This document shows positions 56,675-64,000 of a DNA stretch of 64,000 bases, in pieces. The notes under the pieces are model-generated. The model ran no database searches and was not told the origin of the DNA. It saw only the letters and a program-made list of their open reading frames with translations. Source of the stretch: Klebsiella ornithinolytica NBRC 105727 = ATCC 31898 (GTDB lineage: Bacteria; Pseudomonadota; Gammaproteobacteria; Enterobacterales; Enterobacteriaceae); assembly GCF_001598295.1 (NCBI RefSeq), contig NZ_BCYR01000014.1, forward strand, positions 45,787 through 109,786. The letters run 5' to 3'. The number at the start of each line of letters is the position of its first letter. Position 1 is the stretch's first letter. The translations under genes and the position numbers were made by a program.

Positions 56675-58270
56675 ATGCAGACCATCTTAAAGATTGACCC
56701 TACTGATAACTTAATCGTTGCGCTGCAGGACTTACGCAAAGAACAGCGGGTTCACTGGAACGATGAGGCCTACGTTCTGCGTAGCGATGTCAAAGCCAAA
56801 CATAAATTTGCCACCGAGGATATTGCGCCCGGCGATATCGTTTCGCTGTACGGCGTACCGGTCGGTAAAGCGACGCGCCCCATCACCCGGGGCGAAGCCA
56901 TCACAACGGAGAATATCAAACACTACGCGGCCCCGGTTACGCTTGACGATGTCGCCCCCTATGACTGGCAGCAGCCGGATGTTTCCGCCTGGCAAAAGCG
57001 GACGTTTAAGGGAATCGTGCGTGAAGATGGCCGGGTCGCCACCGCGAACTACTGGCTGGTCATTCCGCTGGTATTCTGTGAAAACCGCAACGTTCAGCGC
57101 GTCACCGATGCGTTGAACGACGCCCTTGGCTACGCCAATAACGGCCTGAAAAATTTTGCTCGCCAGGTGACATCGGCAGGGGCTTTAAACGATACCCGGC
57201 ATCTGCCCTTTCCGCATCTTGACGGTATTCGCTGTATTACCGTTAATTCCGGCTGCGGCGGCGCCACCTCGGACAGCATGACGATGTGCGACGTGCTGGC
57301 CGCCTATTCCGATCATCCCAACGTTCTTGGCGTGACGGTTTTTGCTCTCGGCTGTGAAAAAGCGCGAATTGTTGATTTCAACGCCGCGCTGGCGAAGCGT
57401 AACCCAAACTTCAGCAAACCGATTATTTACTTCAGGCAGCAGGACTGGAGTAGCGAAGAAAAAATGATGCAGGATGCGTTGACCGAAACCTATAACGCGA
57501 TCCGCGAAGCCCCCGTCGCCGAGCGGCAGGACGTCCCGCTCTCCCATCTGAAAATCGGCGTCAAGTGCGGCGCTTCTGACGGGTTCTCGGGGATCAGCGC
57601 AAACCCGGCGATGGGCGAAGTGTCAGACCGCCTTGTCGCCCTCGGCGGCGCATCGGGGCTGGCGGAATTCCCCGAGCTGTGCGGCGCGGAAGGGGATATC
57701 GTTCAACGTTGCGCGACCCGCGAACTGAAAGAGAAGTTTCTGTCGCTGATGAAAAACTATGAGCATGTCGCGAACTTCTTCGGCACCACCATCGCCGATA
57801 ACCCCAGCCCGGGAAACATTGCCGATGGGCTGATCACTGACGCGATAAAATCCGCCGGCGCGGCGAAAAAAGGCGGCAGAGCGCCGGTTAGCGCGGTATG
57901 CGACTATGCCGAACCGATGGGAGAAAGCGGCCTTTCGCTGGTCTGCACGCCGGGCAACGATGTGGACGCGGTAACGGGCCTGGTCGCGGCCGGGTGCAAC
58001 GTGGTGATCTTCTCAACCGGGTTAGGTACGCCGACAGGGAACCCTATCGTTCCGGTTCTCAAAGTTTCAACCAACACCGCGCTGGCAAAAAAGATGCCGG
58101 ATATTATCGATTATGACTGCGGGCCGATTATCGAAGGTACGCCGCTGGCGGATATCGCTGACGGCCTGTTCGAGAAAATCATCGCCACCGCCAGCGGAAG
58201 CTGGCGTACCAAAGCGGATGCGCTCGAACAATATGATTTTATGCTGTGGAAACGCTCTCTGGAGCTGTAG
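56675..58270 (+). CDS. UxaA/GarD-family sugar-acid dehydratase, divergent
   Basis: The product is 531 residues, longer than UxaA (495). An N-terminal SAF domain is about residues 7-85, with the conserved His43 (KHKFATEDI). The C-terminal UxaA-family catalytic part keeps Cys194 (NSGCGG), Cys227 (ALGCEK), Cys298 (KCGASDGFSGISANP) and NPSPGN (376-381). It departs from altronate and galactarate dehydratases at GNKxGG, which reads GNIADG here (Ile382), and at STGRGTP, which reads STGLGTP (Leu450). These are likely substrate-binding changes. It is last in the operon and probably converts the imported acid to a 2-keto-3-deoxy acid for the lyase. It could also be a non-altronate specialist of unknown substrate. 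Confidence 0.85.
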   Translation: MQTILKIDPTDNLIVALQDLRKEQRVHWNDEAYVLRSDVKAKHKFATEDIAPGDIVSLYGVPVGKATRPITRGEAITTENIKHYAAPVTLDDVAPYDWQQPDVSAWQKRTFKGIVREDGRVATANYWLVIPLVFCENRNVQRVTDALNDALGYANNGLKNFARQVTSAGALNDTRHLPFPHLDGIRCITVNSGCGGATSDSMTMCDVLAAYSDHPNVLGVTVFALGCEKARIVDFNAALAKRNPNFSKPIIYFRQQDWSSEEKMMQDALTETYNAIREAPVAERQDVPLSHLKIGVKCGASDGFSGISANPAMGEVSDRLVALGGASGLAEFPELCGAEGDIVQRCATRELKEKFLSLMKNYEHVANFFGTTIADNPSPGNIADGLITDAIKSAGAAKKGGRAPVSAVCDYAEPMGESGLSLVCTPGNDVDAVTGLVAAGCNVVIFSTGLGTPTGNPIVPVLKVSTNTALAKKMPDIIDYDCGPIIEGTPLADIADGLFEKIIATASGSWRTKADALEQYDFMLWKRSLEL

Positions 58271-58279
58271 GAGCCAAGT

Positions 58280-58307
58280 AAAACGCCCGGCAGATGCCGG
58301 GCGTTTT
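58280..58307. terminator. Bidirectional terminator between the sugar-acid cluster and livF
   Basis: AAAACGCCCGGC (58280-58291) pairs with GCCGGGCGTTTT (58295-58306) around a 3-nt loop, with A/T tracts on both sides. It lies 9 bp after the dehydratase stop and 8 bp before the livF end. Confidence 0.92.
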
Positions 58308-58314
58308 ATCTTCA

Positions 58315-59028
58315 CTATCCGCCCAGATAGGCGCTACGCACCGCCTCGTTAGCCAACAGCGCATCGCCGGTGTCTTCCAGCACGACGTGGCCGTTTTCCA
58401 GCACATAGCCGCGGTCAGCCAGTTTCAGCGCCTGGTTGGCGTTCTGCTCGACAAGGAAGATGGTCATCCCCTGCTCGCGCAGCTGTTCGATGGTGTTGAA
58501 AATCTGCTGGATGATGATCGGCGCCAGTCCCAGAGAGGGCTCATCAAGCAGCAGCAGGCGCGGCTGGCTCATCAGCGCCCGACCAATCGCCAGCATCTGC
58601 TGCTCGCCGCCGGACATGGTGCCCGCACGTTGAATACGGCGTTCAAGCAGGCGCGGGAACAGTTCATAAACCCATTTGATGCGGCTCTGGAACTGGTCTC
58701 GATCGGCAAAAAAACCGCCCATCGCCAGATTCTCCTCAACGGTCATACGCGAGAAGACGCGCCGCCCTTCCGGGACAATCGCCACCGCTTCGCGCATGAT
58801 TTTCGCAGTCTGCCAGTCGGTAATATCCTTACCGTCAAACACCACCTTCCCACTGCTGGCGCGCGGGTCGCCGCACAGGGTACCCAGCAGCGTGGTTTTC
58901 CCCGCGCCGTTGGCGCCAATCAGGGTCACGATTTCCCCCTGATTAATATGCAGACTGACGTTATGCAGCGCCTGAATCTTGCCGTAGTGGGCGCTTACGT
59001 TGTCAAAAGATAACATCACTTTTTCCAT
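58315..59028 (-). CDS. livF: Branched-chain amino-acid ABC ATPase LivF
   Basis: One of two ATPases of the LIV-I/LS importer. The product is 237 residues, as in E. coli. Walker A GANGAGKTTLL; signature SGGEQQMLAIGRAL; Walker B LLLDEPSLGLAP. It is last in livKHMGF, 2 bp behind livG. Confidence 0.97.
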   Translation of the reverse strand: MEKVMLSFDNVSAHYGKIQALHNVSLHINQGEIVTLIGANGAGKTTLLGTLCGDPRASSGKVVFDGKDITDWQTAKIMREAVAIVPEGRRVFSRMTVEENLAMGGFFADRDQFQSRIKWVYELFPRLLERRIQRAGTMSGGEQQMLAIGRALMSQPRLLLLDEPSLGLAPIIIQQIFNTIEQLREQGMTIFLVEQNANQALKLADRGYVLENGHVVLEDTGDALLANEAVRSAYLGG

Positions 59029-59030
59029 AC

Positions 59031-59798
59031 TTATGCCTCACCAAGGTATGCGCGGATCACGTCCGGGTTATTGCGGATCTCTTCCGGCGTACCGTTAGCC
59101 AGCGGCGTGCCCTGGTTTACCACATAAATACGATCGGAAATGCCCATCACCAGCTTCATATCGTGCTCAATCAGCAGGATGGTGGTGTTGTGATGACTGC
59201 GCAGCTCGGCGATCAGCTCGTCCAGCTCTTTGGTCTCTTTCGGGTTCAGACCCGCAGCGGGTTCATCCAGCATCAGGATTTCCGGCTGGGTGACCATGCA
59301 GCGGGCAATCTCCAGACGCCGTTGGTCACCGTAGGCCAGATTGCTCGCCTGACGGTTCGCATGTTCCAGCAGGCCGATACGCTCAAGCCAGGTAGCGGCA
59401 CGATCCAGGGCTTCGCTCTGCGCGCGACGAAAGGCCGGGGTTTTCAACAACCCGGAGAAGACCCCGGTTTTCAGCTGCTGATGTTGCGCCACCAGCAGGT
59501 TTTCAATCACCGTCATTTCGCGGAACAGACGCACGTGCTGGAAGGTACGAACAACGCCCATCCGGGCGATTTGCTGACCCGGCAACCCTTCCAGGTGCTG
59601 ATCGCGCAACATGATGGTCCCGCCGGTCGGCTTATAAAAACCGGTCAGGCAGTTGAAGACCGTGGTTTTCCCGGCGCCGTTAGGACCGATCAGCGACACG
59701 ATCTCCTGTGGGTGCAGCTCCAGCGACACGTTGTTGACCGCCAGCAGGCCGCCAAAGCGCATCATCAGGCCGCTGACGGATAATAATGGCTGACTCAT
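59031..59798 (-). CDS. livG: Branched-chain amino-acid ABC ATPase LivG
   Basis: Second ATPase of the LIV importer. The product is 255 residues. Walker [13 protein letters not shown]; the signature is the LivG-type [13 protein letters not shown]; Walker [14 protein letters not shown]. The start overlaps the livM stop (59795-59798). Confidence 0.97.
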   Translation of the reverse strand: MSQPLLSVSGLMMRFGGLLAVNNVSLELHPQEIVSLIGPNGAGKTTVFNCLTGFYKPTGGTIMLRDQHLEGLPGQQIARMGVVRTFQHVRLFREMTVIENLLVAQHQQLKTGVFSGLLKTPAFRRAQSEALDRAATWLERIGLLEHANRQASNLAYGDQRRLEIARCMVTQPEILMLDEPAAGLNPKETKELDELIAELRSHHNTTILLIEHDMKLVMGISDRIYVVNQGTPLANGTPEEIRNNPDVIRAYLGEA

Positions 59799-61072
59799 GC
59801 CTGCTCTCCTTTCGCCTGACCTTTTTTCAGCTTCAGCTGCGGACGCGTCATCGGCAGCAGACCCTGCGGACGCCAGATCATCATCAGTACCATCAACCCA
59901 CCCAGCATCAGCATGCTGTATTCGTTGAAATCACGCATCAGCTCGCGTGATACCACCAGCAGCACCGCGGCGAGAATCACCGCAAACTGCGAGCCCATTC
60001 CACCCAGAACCACAATCGCCAGCACGAAAGCCGACTCGGCAAAGGTGAAGGATTCCGGACTGACAAAGCCCTGGCGCGCGGCGAAGAGCGTACCGGCAAA
60101 GCCGGCAAACGCGGCGCTGATGGTAAAGGCGGTCAGCTTGATGCGCGTAGGGCTAAGGCCCAGCGAGCGGCAGGCAATTTCGTCTTCACGCAACGCTTCC
60201 CATGCGCGTCCCAGCGGCATACGCAGCAGGCGGTTGATCACAAACAGCGACAGCACGACCAGCAGCAGCGCCACCAGGTAGAGGAAAATCACCCGATCGC
60301 CCGGGTCGTACTTCAGGCCAAAGAAGTTACTGAAAGTATCCCAGCCGCCTTCGCGGGCGCTGCGGCTAAACTCAAGGCCAAACAGCGTCGGTTTTGGAAT
60401 CTGGCTGATGCCGTTGGGGCCACCGGTGATTTCGGTGTTATTAAGCAGCAAAATACGGACGATTTCGCCGAAGCCAAGCGTGACGATCGCCAGATAGTCG
60501 CCGCGCAGACGCAGTACCGGGAACCCCAGCAGGAAGCCCGCGGCTGCGGATACCAGCCCTGCCAGCGGCAGACAGGTCCAGAAGCCAAGACCGTAATAGT
60601 GGTTCAGCAGCGCAAAGGTGTAGGCACCGATGGCATAGAAGCCGCCATAACCCAGCACCAGCAGACCGGACAGCCCCACCACCACGTTAAGCCCGAGACC
60701 GAGAATGATATAGATCATGGTCAGCGTGGCGATATCCACCGTCCCGCGCGACACCATAAACGGCCACGCCACGGCGATAACCAGCAGTGCGAGCAGGAAC
60801 AGCTTCTGCTTGACCGTCGAACCGTCGATGGCCGGCATAATAAACTTCGGCCCGGAGACGTTTTTCAGGGTTTTCTGGAACAGCGGACGCATCAGCTGGA
60901 AGAAGAAGACCACCGCGGTGCCGATGAAGATCCACTGCCAACGGATATCGGCTGCGGTATCCACCACCAGTTTGGTGCCGTCCAGCTCCAGCTGCACACC
61001 CATAAACACGCCGGCGAGGACAAAGAACATCGCCGCGGACAGCAGCGACATAGCAATATGCATCGGTTTCAT
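59795..61072 (-). CDS. livM: Branched-chain amino-acid ABC permease LivM
   Basis: Inner-membrane permease. The product is 425 residues, as in E. coli, with an N-terminal extension of extra membrane segments before the LivM domain. The family loop [22 protein letters not shown] contacts the ATPases. The start overlaps the livH stop (61069-61072). Confidence 0.97.
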   Translation of the reverse strand: MKPMHIAMSLLSAAMFFVLAGVFMGVQLELDGTKLVVDTAADIRWQWIFIGTAVVFFFQLMRPLFQKTLKNVSGPKFIMPAIDGSTVKQKLFLLALLVIAVAWPFMVSRGTVDIATLTMIYIILGLGLNVVVGLSGLLVLGYGGFYAIGAYTFALLNHYYGLGFWTCLPLAGLVSAAAGFLLGFPVLRLRGDYLAIVTLGFGEIVRILLLNNTEITGGPNGISQIPKPTLFGLEFSRSAREGGWDTFSNFFGLKYDPGDRVIFLYLVALLLVVLSLFVINRLLRMPLGRAWEALREDEIACRSLGLSPTRIKLTAFTISAAFAGFAGTLFAARQGFVSPESFTFAESAFVLAIVVLGGMGSQFAVILAAVLLVVSRELMRDFNEYSMLMLGGLMVLMMIWRPQGLLPMTRPQLKLKKGQAKGEQA

Positions 61073-61995
61073 ACTTTCTCGACCTCCGGACGACCCAGAA
61101 TGCCGGTAGGCATCACCAACAGCACCAGAATCAACAGGGCAAAGGAGACGACGTCTTTATATTCCGTACTGAGGTAGGCAGACGAGAGCGCTTCGGCGAT
61201 GCCCAGAATCAGGCCACCGATCATCGCGCCAGGAATGCTGCCGATGCCGCCCAGTACCGCAGCGGTAAAGGCTTTCATCCCGGCCATAAAGCCGATATAC
61301 GGGTTGATAACGCCGTAGAACTGGCCCAGCAGTACGCCCGCGACCGCCGCCATTGCCGCGCCGATAACAAACGTCAACGCAATCACCCGGTCGGTATTGA
61401 TACCGAGCAGGCTCGCCATTTTGAGGTCTTCTGCACAGGCGCGGCAGGCGCGGCCCATGCGTGAATAGCGGATAAACAGCGTCAGTGCCAGCATCGCAAC
61501 AAAAGTCACGACCCAAATCACCAGCTGCATCGTGGTGACGGTGGCGGCGAAGTTTTCGCTGCTCCCGATAATCCACTGGCCGTTAAACAGGCTCGGCAGC
61601 GCGATATCGCGCGAACCTTCCGTCAGGCTGACGTAGTTTTGCAGGAAGATCGACATCCCGATGGCGGAAATCAGCGCAATCAGGCGCTTGGAGCTGCGCA
61701 CCGGTCGGTAGGCCACGCGTTCAATGCTCCAGCCGTAGGCGCTGGCGATAATAATCGCCCCGATAAACCCGGCGGCCACCAGCAGCCAGCTGGTATCAAT
61801 CCCCATCATCATGAGGGCGGCGATGATCATGAAGGAGACGTAGCTGCCAATCATGTATACCTCGCCATGGGCGAAGTTAATCATGCCGATAATGCCGTAC
61901 ACCATCGTATAGCCGATGGCGATCAGCGCATAGGTACTGCCCAGCGTGACGCCGTTAAACATCTGCTGCAGAAAGTAGAGAAACTGCTCGGACAT
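61069..61995 (-). CDS. livH: Branched-chain amino-acid ABC permease LivH
   Basis: Inner-membrane permease partner of LivM. The product is 308 residues, as in E. coli. Eight or so membrane segments; [23 protein letters not shown] is typical, and the ATPase-contact loop reads [16 protein letters not shown]. It follows livK after 53 bp. Confidence 0.97.
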   Translation of the reverse strand: MSEQFLYFLQQMFNGVTLGSTYALIAIGYTMVYGIIGMINFAHGEVYMIGSYVSFMIIAALMMMGIDTSWLLVAAGFIGAIIIASAYGWSIERVAYRPVRSSKRLIALISAIGMSIFLQNYVSLTEGSRDIALPSLFNGQWIIGSSENFAATVTTMQLVIWVVTFVAMLALTLFIRYSRMGRACRACAEDLKMASLLGINTDRVIALTFVIGAAMAAVAGVLLGQFYGVINPYIGFMAGMKAFTAAVLGGIGSIPGAMIGGLILGIAEALSSAYLSTEYKDVVSFALLILVLLVMPTGILGRPEVEKV

Positions 61996-62048
61996 AAGGT
62001 AACCTTTTTCATGCCGCCCGCTTCACACGGGCGGTGGGATAACGCATC

Positions 62049-63158
62049 TTATTTTGCGACAGAGGATGATCCATCCGCATGCCACTGGAAGACACCAAAC
62101 TCAAATCCCTTCAAATCGCCTTTTTCGTCCCAATTCAGCGGCCCAATCACGGTTTTCGCCCCGTGAGCTTTCAGATCTTTGATTAAGTCCAGCGGCTCCT
62201 GGCTGCTGCTCCTGTCCATCGCCTGCGCCAATGACTGCACGGCAGCATAGGTGATCCAGACATACGGACCGCTCGGATCTTTCTTCTCTGTTTTCAGCGC
62301 CTCAACGATAGCGCTGTTCGCCGGATCCTGGTCATAGCGTTTCGGCATTGTTACCAGCATGCCTTCCGCGGCTGCGCCGGCAATATTTGACAGCGACGCG
62401 TTGCCGACACCTTCGGGTCCCATAAAGACGGTTTTCAGCCCCACTGAGCGAGCCTGACGCAGCATTTGCCCCATTTCAGGGTAGTAACCGCCGTAATAAA
62501 CGAAGTCGATATTTTCTTTTTTCAGGCGTGCCAGCAGCGCGGAGAAATCTTTCTCTCCGGCGGTGATGCCATCAAAGAAGACGATATTCGCCTTGCCTTT
62601 CTTCAGGCTCTCCTGGACGGATCGCGCCAGACCTTCGCCATACTGCTGTTTGTCATGGATGATGGCGATACGCTGCGGTTTCACTTTTTCCAGGATGTAT
62701 TTGGCGGCGGTCGGCCCTTGTGCGGAGTCCAGGCCAGCGGTACGCATGATGTACTGATAGCCGCGTTGGGTCAGTTCCGGGTTCGTCGCGCCCGGAGAAA
62801 TCATCAGAATACCTTCATCTTCATAGATATCGGAGGCAGGCTGGGTAGAAGAGGAACACAGATGGCCGATAACGTACTTGATGCCTTCATTAACAATTTT
62901 GTTCGCTACCGCCACGGCCTGTTTCGGGTCGCAGGCATCGTCGAACTCAACGCCAACCAGCTTATCGCCTTTAATTCCGCCCTGCGCGTTAATGTCTTTA
63001 ATGGCCTGCCGCGCGCCGTTGAACTCCATGTCGCCCCACTGAGCTACCGGGCCGGACATCGCACCGACCACGGCAACTTTAATATCCTTAGCCATGACCG
63101 CGTGAGACATCGTCAGTGCAACGAATCCCGCAATAATGGTTTTTGCGTTCCTTTTCAT
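62049..63158 (-). CDS. livK: Leucine-specific periplasmic binding protein LivK
   Basis: Binds L-leucine and delivers it to LivHMGF. The precursor is 369 residues, the E. coli LivK length. The signal peptide is residues 1-23 (cleavage after AVMA). [18 protein letters not shown] and the C-terminus [11 protein letters not shown] match LivK. The neighbour panM and the livK-first order match E. coli, where the paralogue livJ lies beyond panM, outside this window. Confidence 0.95.
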   Translation of the reverse strand: MKRNAKTIIAGFVALTMSHAVMAKDIKVAVVGAMSGPVAQWGDMEFNGARQAIKDINAQGGIKGDKLVGVEFDDACDPKQAVAVANKIVNEGIKYVIGHLCSSSTQPASDIYEDEGILMISPGATNPELTQRGYQYIMRTAGLDSAQGPTAAKYILEKVKPQRIAIIHDKQQYGEGLARSVQESLKKGKANIVFFDGITAGEKDFSALLARLKKENIDFVYYGGYYPEMGQMLRQARSVGLKTVFMGPEGVGNASLSNIAGAAAEGMLVTMPKRYDQDPANSAIVEALKTEKKDPSGPYVWITYAAVQSLAQAMDRSSSQEPLDLIKDLKAHGAKTVIGPLNWDEKGDLKGFEFGVFQWHADGSSSVAK

Positions 63159-63580
63159 GCTTCAGAACCCCGTTCGTGATGTGGTGTAAATATTTTGTAT
63201 TTTTATGGTTAAAAAGCATTCTGTGCTTTTATTAAACAACGCTACTTTTACCATTATCTTTAATGGTTTAGCGATGTTTTTTGCCTGAATTGAGATTAAA
63301 ATCTCTATTTTTCAGGCGATTAAGAAAAGATAATATTCTGTATTAAAGCGAAGATAAACAAAAAAAAGTCCTCTTCACAGCATAAAATAACGATACATAA
63401 GGCGGAATAAAACGCTGCACATTAGGTTAAAATTCTGCTTATTTTTCGATCCATGACGGATTGCTCTAATCTGCACTCGCCAGAAGAACGAATCCCCTAA
63501 TGAATGGATAAAAAACAGCGCCCCTTCCGACAGCAAATTTGGGTACACTGCCCCATCCGTTTTGACTGGACTTGTCGCGC
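63159..63580. promoter_or_regulatory. livK-panM divergent control region with leader hairpins
   Basis: The 422 bp are AT-rich and must carry promoters for livKHMGF (minus) and panM (plus). Two stem-loops lie in the probable livK leader: ACCATTA/TAATGGT (63250-63256 with 63261-63267), and GCCTGAA/TTCAGGC (63283-63289 with 63311-63317), the latter with an inner GAGAT/ATCTC pair. Neither has a terminator U-run. No small gene was seen. Confidence 0.5.
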
Positions 63581-63964
63581 ATGAAACTGACCATTATTCG
63601 ATTACCACTTTTCAGCGATCAGGATCGCATTGACTTAGGGAAAATCTGGCCGTCGCAGGATCCCGACGATATCCCTCTGGACGATCGTCACCGAATTTAC
63701 GCCGCCCGCTTTAACGAGCGTCTGCTGGGTGCCGTGCGCGTCACGCTACGTGGCAATGAAGGCGAGCTCAGCGCGCTGTGCGTACGCGAAGTCACTCGTC
63801 GGCGCGGCGTCGGGCAGTATCTGGTGGAAGAAGTGCTGCAAAGAAATCCAGAAATCGGTCGCTGGCGGATGGCCGATACCGGAATTGAAGACCACCGCGT
63901 CATGTCAGCGTTTATGCAAGCGCTAGGCTTCAGCGCCCGGGACGGCGGTTGGGAAAAGCATTAA
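63581..63964 (+). CDS. panM: PanD maturation factor PanM (PanZ), GNAT-fold
   Basis: Triggers self-cleavage of pro-PanD to active aspartate decarboxylase, with coenzyme A sensing, in pantothenate synthesis. The start at 63581 (MKLTIIRLPLFSDQDRID) gives 127 residues, as in E. coli; three upstream in-frame codons are not family. The GNAT acetyl-CoA loop is VREVTRRRGVGQYLVEEVL, near residues 64-82. The 36 bp after it hold nothing recognisable. Confidence 0.94.
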   Translation: MKLTIIRLPLFSDQDRIDLGKIWPSQDPDDIPLDDRHRIYAARFNERLLGAVRVTLRGNEGELSALCVREVTRRRGVGQYLVEEVLQRNPEIGRWRMADTGIEDHRVMSAFMQALGFSARDGGWEKH

Positions 63965-64000
63965 AAACAAAGCGGTCATTGATTTAACCGGGAATCTCCG

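Noticed and set aside
53417..58270. Genomic island with integrase or tRNA attachment for the sugar-acid cluster
   Set aside because: No integrase, tRNA or direct repeats were seen at either edge; only gene content and an AT-rich upstream region hint at transfer.

Overview
The window is a chromosomal segment of an Enterobacteriaceae member close to Klebsiella, Enterobacter or Kosakonia. Nearly every protein matches its E. coli K-12 counterpart in length and diagnostic motifs, and the gene order follows the E. coli yrfG-to-livK arc. Several K-12 neighbours are missing: yhgE between hslO and pckA, rtcBA/rtcR between malT and glpR, yzgL between glpD and glgP, and yhgN between asd and gntU. These losses, a DUF1471 gene where K-12 has yhgA, and REP sequences of the Klebsiella/Enterobacter style argue against Escherichia itself. 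The genus cannot be fixed by reading alone. No rRNA, tRNA, CRISPR array, prophage or transposase gene was seen.

Layout, left to right. 1-1910: yrfG (5' end cut off), hslR, hslO (nucleotidase and heat-shock/redox chaperones). 2274-3896: pckA. 3988-6065: envZ and ompR on the minus strand. 6313-9219: greB and tex. 9627-12448: feoABC ferrous iron uptake behind a Fur-type box. 12511-15018: a DUF1471 periplasmic protein, bioH, gntX, nfuA. 15365-16681: gntT. 16785-24600: malQ and malP facing away from malT. 24607-28459: glpR, glpG, glpE and the divergent glpD. 28546-37979: the glycogen operon glgBXCAP (minus). 38227-39333: asd. 39759-42810: gntU, gntK, gntR. 42924-45612: yhhW, yhhX, the small RNA RyhB and yhhY. 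45710-47898: ggt and yhhA. 47917-53145: ugpBAECQ (minus). 53417-58270: an accessory sugar-acid cluster. 58315-63158: livKHMGF (minus). 63581-63964: panM.

Most of the window is central carbon and storage metabolism: gluconate import and phosphorylation under GntR, maltodextrin use under MalT/CRP, glycerol-phosphate use under GlpR, glycogen synthesis and breakdown, and gluconeogenesis via pckA. Iron (feo, ryhB), phosphate (ugp with a PhoB box) and branched-chain amino-acid uptake (liv) add nutrient-sensing modules. Operator-like sequences for GntR, GlpR, MalT, CRP, Fur and PhoB can be read directly.

Two regions do not fit the ancestral E. coli plan. The first is the insertion between ugpB and livF: an IclR-type regulator, a DHDPS-family lyase, an MFS permease strikingly like the rhamnonate transporter RhmT, and a divergent UxaA/GarD-family dehydratase. 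It copies the logic of the rhmRATD pathway with unrelated catalytic enzymes and looks like an uncharacterised sugar-acid catabolic operon. The second is a 268-bp nested palindrome with perfect 22-bp terminal inverted repeats lodged between ugpE and ugpC; it touches the ugpE stop codon and looks like a MITE-like or large palindromic repeat inside an operon.
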